NCBI GenBank assembly: GCA_038373865.1
Contig: JAXGGA010005815.1
Coordinates: 1-64,000, forward strand
Direction: 5' to 3'
Source of the DNA: Uloborus plumipes
Lineage: Eukaryota; Arthropoda; Arachnida; Araneae; Uloboridae
Length of the DNA: 64,000 nucleotides
The translations under genes and the position numbers were made by a program. The notes below the pieces were generated by a model. It made no database searches. It worked only from the letters and a program-made list of their open reading frames with translations, and had not been told where the DNA came from. Shown here in pieces: positions 9,760 through 18,047 of this stretch. Each line of letters opens with the position of its first letter. Position 1 is the stretch's first letter.

Positions 9760-11688
9760 TCTGTTATCTCGGATAATTTACCGGTGGTTAATAAAAATGC
9801 TGTTGTTAATCTTTCCAGTGTTCCTTTAGATAGGTCTCAAATCGAGGCTCTAAAGTGCAATGATAATTTTTCTGTGGCGAGCAAATCTTCTTTTTCTAAA
9901 CTTATTGCTCCTATTGAGAAGGCTTTTAAACATAGTGCCTTATCATCCACTCAAAAAGAGTGTGTTCGGCATCTGATTGCTTCTAATGTTGACTTCAATT
10001 CTAAAATTTCTAAACCTGTGTTTGCTAATACTGTGAGTCGTAGTGTAAAGAATTTAATTTCCAATTCAGATCTGGTTGTTACCAAAGCTGACAAAGGCGG
10101 TCAAATTGTTGTTCTTGACAAATCATCTTATGTTGATAAAACTAATGATTTGATTTCTTCTGGTCCGTATTTTGAAATTTCGAAAGATCCTAGCGAAAAA
10201 GAGTTAAAAACGATTTCTTCTGCGGTTAAGTCGGTTCAGTCTATTCCTTTAAGTGTTAAGCGCTCTGTTATTCCCTCTATTGCTAATTGTGCTAGATTTT
10301 ATGCTTTACCCAAGGTACATAAAACTGGTATCCCTTTTAGACCGATTGTTTCCAATATCGGTACTGCTTCTTATAAACTTGCTAAATATTTAGTCTCTGT
10401 GTTTTCTCCACTTAGGATTCATAATTTATTCACCGTTAAAAATTCTGTAGATTTTGTTAAGAAAATTCATAATTTCGTCCCTAAGGATTCTTTTATGGCT
10501 TCTTTTGATGTTAAATCATTATTTACTAACGTTCCTATCGAGGGTGCATTGTTATGCCTTCAAAGGAGACTTTCAGAATTTCATTTTGCCTCTAAGGAAA
10601 TTGAGGAATTAATTTTCCTTACCCGTACATGCCTTGAACAATGTTCTTTTGCTTTTAATGGACAATTTTACACTATGACAGATGGTTTGGCTATGGGTAA
10701 CCCACTAAGCCCCATTCTTAGTGATATTTATATGCATTATTTTGAGGTTGAGTTGTTCCAAAAATTACAGTTTCAATTTTACGTTAGATATGTTGACGAT
10801 TGTTTTGTTCTAATGAACCATAACCAGTTCCATAATGACGATGTTTTATCCGTTTTAAATGCTATAGATCCTCATATTCAATTCTCTTGTGAGAAAGAAC
10901 AGGATAATTGCATTCCCTTTCTTGATGTTTTAGTTTCTCGTACAGAATTCGGCTTTGAAACTACTGTTTATCGCAAACCTTTTGCTGTCTCGTTACCTCC
11001 TCATCGACTTTCATCTCACCCTCCTAGTCAAAAATATGCTGCATTTAATTCTTTTGTTCAGCGTGCTATTAATCTTTGTTCTTCACCGGAACTTCTTAAA
11101 GCAGAACTCAACTATCTTAAAGCTGTGGCTCTTGATAGAAACTATCCTCATACTTTGATTGATTCCATTTTTAAAAAACTTTCTAACAAATCCGAAACAA
11201 CTGTTGTTAAGAGAACTTTCATTAGAAAGAATTTGGTTGTTTTGCCATTCTTTCCCTCTGTGAGTTATCAGGTTGCTAAGATTCTCAAACGTTTCAATTT
11301 CCAGGTGGTATTCTCCCCTACGAATAAACTATGTTTCTCTTCCCTTAAAGATCCCATTCATCCTCTTAACAGTTGTGGTATTTATAAAATTAATTGCAAT
11401 TGCAATCTCTCTTATATCGGACAAACGCGACGTGCTTTGAAATTCCGCTTAAAGGAACATCAGAATTATGTGAAAAAGCAACAATTGAATAAGTCTAGTA
11501 TTGCGCAACATTGTTGGGAAAAGAATCATTCTTTCGATTTTAATTCTTTTCAAATTGTCCAAAAATGCCCCAGCCCATCAGATCTTGATTTCTGGGAATC
11601 CTTCCATATTTTGAAAAACAGTTCTGACTTAGTTAACGATCTCAATGCTATTCCTTATTTTTCTGCTGTTTGGCGTCCTTTTGTATAA
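9721..11688 (+). CDS. PLE reverse transcriptase / GIY-YIG protein (plus copy)
   Basis: A 655-residue uninterrupted frame, the mirror of the minus-strand protein but about 95 residues shorter at the N-terminus because the palindrome arm begins at 9681. RT motifs: YALPKVHKTG near residue 194, SFDVKSLFTNVP near 262, GLAMGNPLSP near 323, YVDD at 357-360. GIY-YIG: GIY at 553-555, YIG at 565-567, followed by RRALKFRLKEH; a later conserved His lies in SSIAQHCWEKNH. Both catalytic modules look intact, so this is an endonuclease-positive PLE. The first Met (9721) or the second (9733) is simply the first available one and the true start is missing. Expression would need an external promoter. Confidence 0.9.
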   Translation: MKKKMAKLRKNSHSVISDNLPVVNKNAVVNLSSVPLDRSQIEALKCNDNFSVASKSSFSKLIAPIEKAFKHSALSSTQKECVRHLIASNVDFNSKISKPVFANTVSRSVKNLISNSDLVVTKADKGGQIVVLDKSSYVDKTNDLISSGPYFEISKDPSEKELKTISSAVKSVQSIPLSVKRSVIPSIANCARFYALPKVHKTGIPFRPIVSNIGTASYKLAKYLVSVFSPLRIHNLFTVKNSVDFVKKIHNFVPKDSFMASFDVKSLFTNVPIEGALLCLQRRLSEFHFASKEIEELIFLTRTCLEQCSFAFNGQFYTMTDGLAMGNPLSPILSDIYMHYFEVELFQKLQFQFYVRYVDDCFVLMNHNQFHNDDVLSVLNAIDPHIQFSCEKEQDNCIPFLDVLVSRTEFGFETTVYRKPFAVSLPPHRLSSHPPSQKYAAFNSFVQRAINLCSSPELLKAELNYLKAVALDRNYPHTLIDSIFKKLSNKSETTVVKRTFIRKNLVVLPFFPSVSYQVAKILKRFNFQVVFSPTNKLCFSSLKDPIHPLNSCGIYKINCNCNLSYIGQTRRALKFRLKEHQNYVKKQQLNKSSIAQHCWEKNHSFDFNSFQIVQKCPSPSDLDFWESFHILKNSSDLVNDLNAIPYFSAVWRPFV

Positions 11689-12070
11689 TTTTTGCCTTTT
11701 CCCTTTCTAATTTATTCCTCTGATTTTGCTAGCATTTTCCATTTTCTACTTGTCTTTTTTTTTTTTTTTACCGATTCGCTTTCTTTCATTCTGCTCCTTT
11801 TTTGTTCTTGCGGTTAACAGTTTAACTCTGGTGTTTTTTATTATGTTAGCCTTTTGGCTTATCGTGTCGCCAATCGAATTCTTTCTTTCCATTTCGTACC
11901 TGGTAGAAAGCTTCGGTTCATTCTTTATTTTCCCATTGGATCTTTTTTGGCTTCGAATTTTTTTTATTGGTGTTCATGTAATCCGCTATATTTGCTTTTT
12001 AAGCTGTTCGCTTCTGTTTCCGTTGCTTTTGTCGGATGTCTGTGCATCCATAAGCTCACAACTTTTTTGC

Positions 12071-12101
12071 ATTGATAAAGGTGTTCCTTGTAACGCCGAA
12101 A
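12071..12101 (+). ncRNA. Hammerhead-like motif in PLE terminal repeat (plus copy)
   Basis: Mirror of the minus-copy motif: stem GGTGTT (12080-12085), loop CCTTGT, AACGCC (12092-12097), then GAAA (12098-12101). The stem holds one G-U pair relative to the solo copy near 12961. Box 1 is UUGAUAA instead of CUGAUGA. Confidence 0.5.
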
Positions 12102-12925
12102 CACGTGTCTGCAGTATCCCTGCTCATTTGTGCATTGTAACGTTGTTTATTTTCTGTACACCCAATACAATTGTTCTGAGTTCTGAAACTAAATGCGTTT
12201 CATTTTTTCCATACTATCTAAATCTATTTAGGCAGTGGCCACTTTGCCCTACCTAGTGGGGCAAAGTGGCCACTTTGACAGCTTTTGGTAAAGTAAAAAT
12301 TTTGTATAAATAAAGTTTAAAAATCTAGTTGTTTATATTTTTTAATCGTGCCTAAGTAACCATACTAAATGTCGAAGGGATTTATAAAATGTTTCAATAA
12401 AGTTTAGGGGTGGAAAAAAAAGATGTTCCTTAGGGTGGTCGGTATGCCCACCCTTCCCCTAGTTTGCTTGTGTTGTGGGTGCAAGAGTTTTTGCAATTTG
12501 TTAGTTTATATTAAAATACATAGTGGTGCCTTATATTTGAGTACATCACAATCTACGTATATTAACAATTGAGTATCTTTTTATCTATCTATGTCCTGCT
12601 TCTTTCTACTGAACGCCAATGAACATAACGTCGAATCAGGTACCGATAGACTCGTAATTTTCAGGCTTCATTAGTTTTAATTTACATAAAGTTTAATAAA
12701 ATATTCTGAAAAACTTGAGGAAAATCTTCCAATTTTTTCTTAAATTTAAGGCGATTTGTTCTTAATGATTAAATATGAAACCCATTGTTATAAAACTTGG
12801 TTGATATGAAACAGTAATAATAATAAGGATCATGAGAATTTTGAATGAAGGCTTACCTGAATCAAACATGAAACTCATTAGCCACGTATGTAATATTTTT
12901 ATTAACGCGGGTGAAACCGCGGGGT

Positions 12926-13039
12926 CATCCATAAGCTCACAACTTTTTTGCATTGATAAAGGCGTTCCTTGTAACGCCGAAACACGTGTCTGCAGTATCC
13001 CTGCTCATTTGTGCATTGTAACGTTGTTTATTTTCTGTA
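12926..13039 (+). mobile_element. Solo fragment of the PLE 3' terminal region
   Basis: From CATCCATAAGCTCACAAC to TTTTCTGTA this matches the PLE 3' end (12045-12159) almost base for base, without any PLE coding sequence. It lies 460 bp beyond the pogo-like element, so it is a separate, severely truncated insertion. A short GC-rich word (GCGGGTGAAACCGCGG) precedes it. The 83-residue frame over it has no coding meaning. Confidence 0.8.
12952..12982 (+). ncRNA. Hammerhead-like motif in solo PLE fragment
   Basis: ATTGATAAA, stem GGCGTT (12961-12966) / AACGCC (12973-12978), loop CCTTGT, GAAA. Here the stem is fully Watson-Crick where the palindrome copies have a G-U pair. Box 1 is again non-canonical. 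Confidence 0.5.
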
Positions 13040-15187
13040 TATCTCATAATGGTTCCGAAGCATGCTTCGATTTATGTTGGTAACTGTTTTGTACATAGCA
13101 ACGAAAAAACTGATTGAAGACAACTTTCATTTACGTATTTTAGAAAATCTGAACTACACATTTTAAGTTAAAATTAATTTTTTATTGCAAACAATAAAAA
13201 ATTTTAAAATTTCAAACACGTTTAATTTTTAAAATAATAATTGAGCTCAGAAGCATTAACCCCTAAGTCGTAGCAGCTTTACTAGTCCTGCAAATGATAT
13301 TTTAAATTAATATTTCTTTTTAACTTTCGTGCATATAACTTTATTTTTGTTACTTCAAAATACCTGCAAAAGATTCAGGGAGAAAAAAAGATTAAGGTCA
13401 GTAGCGTACATTGCACCCCCGCAACCCGGGGGGGGGGGCGCACGGGGGCTAATGGCCCACGATTCAGGAAATTAGCACTATAAGTTAAACGGAGAAAATA
13501 TTTTTTAATTTAGCAAGGGGATGTGGGAGGCGCACTTACAAATCTTGCAGGGAGTGTACCTAAGTCTAAGTACGTTACTGATTATGGTTTTCTACCATTT
13601 GCAGTCCCCTAAAGCGTAATATTTTGCTGCCTCTCATAGGCGACTGTTGTACCAAAAAAGTGGAGAGTCGAAAGAAATATGTTTGTGTGTGTGGGGGGGG
13701 GGGGGGTAGGAGTAGAAGGTAGCATTTCTGAAAGGATTTCTTTGTAAAATTTGTCCATATTATTGTATTTTAACATTTCTGATTAAATGACCTCTAAAAA
13801 GTCCCACAAAATCAACCAGGTTAAAAATGCCAAACATAGACATTTCCACTTTCGGTTCAAAAATTCCATTGTTCTGAAATAACATGAAAAAAGTTGAAAT
13901 TTTCAGTTTTCATTTTGGTGAAATAAGTCAATCCAATCCACTCAGTGAAAAAAAATTTTCACTCGATCATTACCTTTGAACTCTGAAAAGTGAGGGGGCA
14001 AGGGCCCTTTACTTCTAAATGTGAGGGGGCAGTCGCCCCCCTTGCCTCCCTGTACGAGCCGTCTTTGCTGCCTCTATTCCAACCATGCATATTGGCTGGA
14101 ATTTGCCAACTGCTTTAGGAGTGGTGCGGGACCAAATGAATATGTGCTCGAAGTCCCAAGATCTGTAGGTCAGTCCTACGACTTATTACGGGCCAGAGCC
14201 TTATTTCAGGGCTGGGTTTTTAGGGTTCAAACCCCCTCCGAAATTTTACAAAACTGTTCCCAAAAATTCTTTTCATTCGATTATTTTTGTTGAAAAAATA
14301 TTTTTTCCATTTATTATTTATTTCAAATTCATTAGAAAAAAGGAAATTATTGTTATTGAAGAATTGTATCAACTCGGTGCTTCATCTGCATTATTTTTTT
14401 ATGCGAGCATCACATCTTACTATACAGTGTTTTCCTTCAGATTTTTAGTACTTGACTATAAGAAAAATACTATCAACATTCATTACATTTGGAAGTGCCA
14501 AACTCTATATTTAACATATTTCATGGGGGACAAAAACATATGAATGTAATAAGTATCAATTTGAATGAACATACATGAGTACAAGCATCCATTCTTTTGA
14601 GTTCTGAAACAGACATCGAATTTTGAACAGGAGTAAAGTTATTTAGACACATCAGAATTTTTTTCTTGCTTAATAGACATGTCATCTTTTACATTTGCTT
14701 ATGTTAATGGCGCTAAAGCAGCGAAAAGAAGATATGAATGAAATCAAATTTTATTTCACGAGAAATGCGTTTGGTAAAACCCTCCCCGAAATATATCTGG
14801 TTACGGCCCTGTTACGGGCTATATGGAAAAGATCAAACATGTTAAAATCAACAATAGAAAAGGATTCATCTGTTCTTCACCCCCTATAAAAAAGTTAAAA
14901 TGACAGGTTTGTTTGTTTTTCCTTTGAGAAAAAAATCCATGGTACCCATGGGCTCTGTCCTAAGTAAATGAACACATGATTAAAAAACGGCATAATAAAC
15001 AAGATGCTAATACAAAAATTATTTAGTTCCAAGTGAATCTGTGTATCCTTTCTAATTGAGGACTTGAAACGAACTTTATATTTTCCTTTAAAAAATCAAG
15101 TCATTCAGCATAAAGTTCCTGAACAAAAAGCAAGAGCTACATAATTTATACCATATAAATAGAAAAACATTGAAAAGAAGTACTCAC
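13040..15187. other. No gene resolved; would hold tetraspanin intron 1
   Basis: AT-rich DNA with G runs at 13430 and 13688 and two C/G-rich patches (13400-13450, 13990-14060) of the kind seen at hAT-like ends, for example GTAGCGTACATTGCACCCCC. It is downstream of the tetraspanin first exon on the minus strand, so it should be intron. I looked for a second tetraspanin exon here and could not identify one. Confidence 0.4.
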
Positions 15188-15253
15188 CCAAAAGATGAGA
15201 TTGAAAATAACGACCAAATATTTCATGCAAGCATAACATCCGGCAAGGCCCAT
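15188..15253 (-). CDS. Tetraspanin, first coding exon
   Basis: Twenty-two codons reading MGLAGCYACMKYLVVIFNLI then FW, followed at once by a GTGAGTA splice donor (complement of 15181-15187). Tetraspanins are four-pass membrane proteins that organise receptors and adhesion molecules into membrane domains; they typically start with MG-x2-GC-x2-C-MKYL followed by the first transmembrane helix with 'NFIFW'. This exon has the Cys pair likely to be palmitoylated, the MKYL boundary, the conserved Asn of TM1, and the usual intron position just after FW. The ATG has A at -3 and G at +4, a strong start context. The remaining exons, with the CCG loop and the other three helices, are not found and may lie left of the window. 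The exon is too short for a family assignment within tetraspanins. Confidence 0.75.
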
Positions 15254-15480
15254 TTTGGAGTTTTTTCTTTGTTTTCCCCCCTCCAATTGATGGATCACAA
15301 ACAAAAAAGGAACTTCAAAGTTTCCCAACTCGCATCCACGCTCTCCGGCTTTCTTTTGTGAAAAAGTAAATGCGGGAAAGGGATCAGAAATAGAATCTTT
15401 GCGGCGCGTGCGCAGTGAGAGGCATCGCTTCCTGCGAGAAGGTAGCGAGCGCCGACAAGCGGGATCTTGAGACAATTTTC
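15254..15480 (-). promoter_or_regulatory. Probable 5' UTR and core promoter of the tetraspanin gene
   Basis: The block just upstream of the tetraspanin ATG, especially 15395-15470, is much richer in G, C and CpG than its surroundings and contains GGCGCGTGCGCAGTG, which resembles an NRF-1-type palindromic site. There is no clear TATA box in the correct place. The transcription start is not determined; I infer it lies in or just right of this block. Confidence 0.4.
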
Positions 15481-16035
15481 CGACGCTTCATACTAGATTT
15501 CAACTAAACCCTCTCTCTCTCTTTTATGTTTTTCGGTAGCAATGAAACTTTTTTTAGAAGAAAATAGGGGTTTTGAAACTAGTTGTTTTTCTTCCATCCT
15601 TTTCGCCGACTCTCTTATAAGCATCTTCTCTTATACCGTATGTTCGACTACAAAAACTTTTTGTACAGCTTGTTCGAAATCACTTGATGTCTTTTTTATG
15701 TTTTACTTTAAACTTTGACATTTCAGTCTTATTACTGTTTAGTTAAATAAACTCCTCATTTATTTTCATAAATCATTAGGATATGTGGATATGTGAGTTA
15801 TTAAAAATGGAAAATAGAACTTAAGATCTTCAGTCAATATTGCTATTACAAGCGGGCGAAAAATGGCAATAAAATATGCATAATAGATCGCACGGTTGCA
15901 ATATTATTAATACTGATTTAAAGTTAGCTGATGTGTAAGCACGTTTCTATGTTGCCGCTCAGGCACACATGCACATTGCACACTCAGCTCGCGCACGCAG
16001 TTTTTATGTATGAGAAACATAAAACATAACAGAAG
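15481..16035. other. No gene seen
   Basis: AT-rich, upstream of the tetraspanin exon; a short CT microsatellite lies near 15512. Nothing else is supportable. Confidence 0.45.
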
Positions 16036-16043
16036 AAAACCAC

Positions 16044-16557
16044 CAGTGGCGTAGAACTTTGTATAGACGGGGGAGCCCTTCGCAATGTCGGATCTTTACG
16101 CTTTCCGGGGAGGGGGGAGGGCAAGACACTTTTTGCCCCTTTACACACAAGATCAATTATAGAGTCATAAATATTAAATAAACACTTTTTGTGAATAAAA
16201 GGAATTTAAAAACATTGCTAAAATCTCTTTCCTGAGAAATACAAGTTTAACTACACTTCTGCATTTTTAATACGAACTTAGTTTTAGATAGAATATTTGC
16301 TCAGAAATAGGAAATCTCAAACTTTTCTAACGGAAAAAATTCCAAATGTTACCTTTAAAAAAATGACTTTTAACGATTTTTGGTGACATTACGCGAATTT
16401 CCTAGGAAAAGTAGATCACACATTTGAAAATAGGTTTAAGGAAAAAAATGTGCTACAGAATGTTGTGGTAAAGAAATTTTCCGAGGGAGCTGAGCCAGTC
16501 TGAAATATTCCAGGGGCAGCCAGAGCTCCCCCAGCTCCCCCGGTTCCTACGCCCCTG
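16044..16557. mobile_element. 514-bp hAT-like non-autonomous element
   Basis: The left terminus is CAGTGGCGTAGAAC; the right terminus in reverse complement is CAGGGGCGTAGGAAC. The exact 8-bp repeat AAAACCAC flanks it (16036-16043 and 16558-16565). TSD length and CAG-GGCGTAG termini fit hAT. There is no coding sequence inside. Confidence 0.85.
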
Positions 16558-16565
16558 AAAACCAC

Positions 16566-17742
16566 GTAAATATTTTCAGTGCAAAAAAGTTACTAAATAA
16601 ATTTAAAACTAGCTTTTAGTAGGAAGTTCGTCCAGAACAAAATGATCCTACTTTCCTCACACCATTATTAACTTTTAAACGTCAGTTTCAACATCAACTT
16701 TCATACGTCATTATAAGCTTCAAATAACTTCAATCATACATTTTTAGCGATGGAGGTGCTTTGTCAGTCAGAAGTATTACTTTCAGTCATTGATATTGAA
16801 AAAATAAGTCAAAAAAAGGGAGGGGGTGGGCAGAAAATACTTTTATTTTCCCTACAGTTAGTTTTAAATTACTTTTTTAAAATGTCTCATTTCTAAAACA
16901 AAGCGTATCGTCGCAAATGAAGAAGCTTTAGTGTAAAGTCAGGTCGACGATCAACCATTTTGGATCTCTGCTATCCCAAGCCGTGCAACAATGAAAAATT
17001 CTATTCAAAATGCCGGCTCATCTATATAGTGGTCTGGCTAAGAGTAACTTGTTCAATTGTAACGTCAGCATCGAAAATGAAACAGCATCAAAGTGTCTCT
17101 TAACCTTTCTTTTTTTTTCCTTTTTTTATTGAAGCAGATTTTTTTTTACACTTTCAATTAATTTTTTCATGGATTGTTTATTTCGGATATTTTACTAGGA
17201 ACTTTTAACACCAATTTTTTTCATCTATGCGAGAGCAAAAATATAAGAGAAATTACTGAACTGAATTACAGCAAAGTGTAGCTGTGTAATAATGCATTTT
17301 CTTCCAATGTAAAATTTCGAATCTGAGTAGGCGAAACGAATAATTAAATAAGATTGGATCGATTTTGTAAAATTACACAAATTACAAAACAGTTAATTTT
17401 ACGTTTTCTGCATTGTTTTTTTTTTTTTTTTTTTTTTTTGGTACTTTTCATCATTAGTTCACGAAAGAAAAATAAAGTTAAAGTGAAAAAAATGCACCTT
17501 TTATTAATCATTTAAATCAAAAGTAAAGTTGTTTTCAGTACTTTCTATTGGAGGAAAAACACGTTCGTTACATTCAACGTTTGCATGTGAGGGTATTAAA
17601 TGAAAAATTACGCGGTGGTCTTTCGAATTTTTGTTTGCAGTATTCATTGAATTTTTAATTTTTTTGAGTTATTTTTATTGCTTTAATATTATTGTTCTTT
17701 TTTTAGCCTACTTTCCCGTTAAAAATAAAAGAGACGAAAAGC
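16566..17742. other. No gene seen
   Basis: AT-rich DNA with a T run of about 20 near 17420 and other homopolymers. No coding frame or repeat is supported. Confidence 0.45.
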
Positions 17743-17767
17743 ATTAAAATTGGCTTAATGCATCTAA

Positions 17768-17850
17768 AAAATGTCGCCAAGTCCAAAAAATATCGCCAAG
17801 TCCAAAAAAATATCGCCAAGTAAAAAAAATATCGCCAAGTAAAAAAAAAG
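17768..17850. repeat. Short tandem repeat, TATCGCCAAGT unit
   Basis: The word ATCGCCAAGT(C/A)AAAAAA is repeated about four times with a period of roughly 19-20 bp. It sits just left of the tandem array and the 3.3-kb fold-back element. Confidence 0.8.
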
Positions 17851-17931
17851 TCAAAAAGAAACAAAAAAATGAAATAAATATCGAAAAATTAAAAATTTGA
17901 AAGTAGGGTATTGAGATGGGGAATTTGTGTG

Positions 17932-17960
17932 TCTGTCGGTCTGTCGGTCTGTCTGTCCCC
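17932..17960. repeat. GTCTGTCG microsatellite-like repeat
   Basis: A run of GTCTGTCG/GTCTGTCT units that leads directly into the first (split) unit of the 146-bp array. Confidence 0.7.
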
Positions 17961-18047
17961 ACCCCTAATAACTTTTGAATGAACATTCCGATTTGGACAA
18001 ACTTTTTTTTGTTGGAAAGACCTCGGCGAGTACAGCTCATTCCCATA
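17961..18047. repeat. Left part of the split 146-bp tandem array
   Basis: CACCCCTAATAACTTTTGAA to CATTCCCATA matches the repeat units at 21400-21950. It breaks exactly at the left TIR of the fold-back element. The unit continues at 21314. Confidence 0.8.

Larger units (their letters stand above)
6984..12160. mobile_element. Penelope-like element, head-to-head palindromic insertion
   Basis: Two 5'-truncated PLE copies face each other. The left arm is 7011-9511, the right arm 9681-12159, with a 169-bp single-copy spacer (9512-9680) that belongs to the minus copy. The arms differ by the length of one A/T run (about 35 versus 16) and a few substitutions; the proteins differ at about two residues in 650. 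The 12-bp direct repeat CCCAATACAATT flanks the whole unit (6972-6983 and 12161-12172), so both copies entered as one event. The minus copy also keeps about 27 bp of extra 3' tail (6984-7010). PLEs are known for truncated, tandem and inverted arrangements. Confidence 0.9.
6349..12459 (+). mobile_element. pogo-like DNA transposon, deleted and hosting a PLE
   Basis: Terminal inverted repeats: left GGGGAAGGGTGGGCATAGTG, right in reverse complement GGGGAAGGGTGGGCATACCG. TA lies on both sides (6347-6348, 12460-12461). The motif GGCAAAGTGGCCACT recurs inside each end (near 6379, 6719, 12236 and 12258). The only coding trace is a PHD-type zinc finger (6757-6930), a C-terminal module found in some pogo-type transposases. 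Without the PLE insertion the element is only about 0.93 kb, so it is an internally deleted copy. The family call is inference from TA, TIR style and the PHD finger. Confidence 0.7.

Noticed and set aside
11726..12256. 176-residue hydrophobic frame after the PLE protein, with mirror at 6988-7344
   Set aside because: It reads through T-rich 3' untranslated sequence of the PLE and is duplicated only because the arms are palindromic. Apparent membrane segments come from T-rich codons.
15146..15475. The full 109-residue minus-strand frame at the tetraspanin start
   Set aside because: Residues before MGLAGC are 5' UTR and those after FW are intron. Only 15188-15253 is kept as coding.
17932..17960. 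Possible CRISPR-like or regulatory repeat
   Set aside because: The units are contiguous 8-bp microsatellite repeats without spacers, in a eukaryotic setting.
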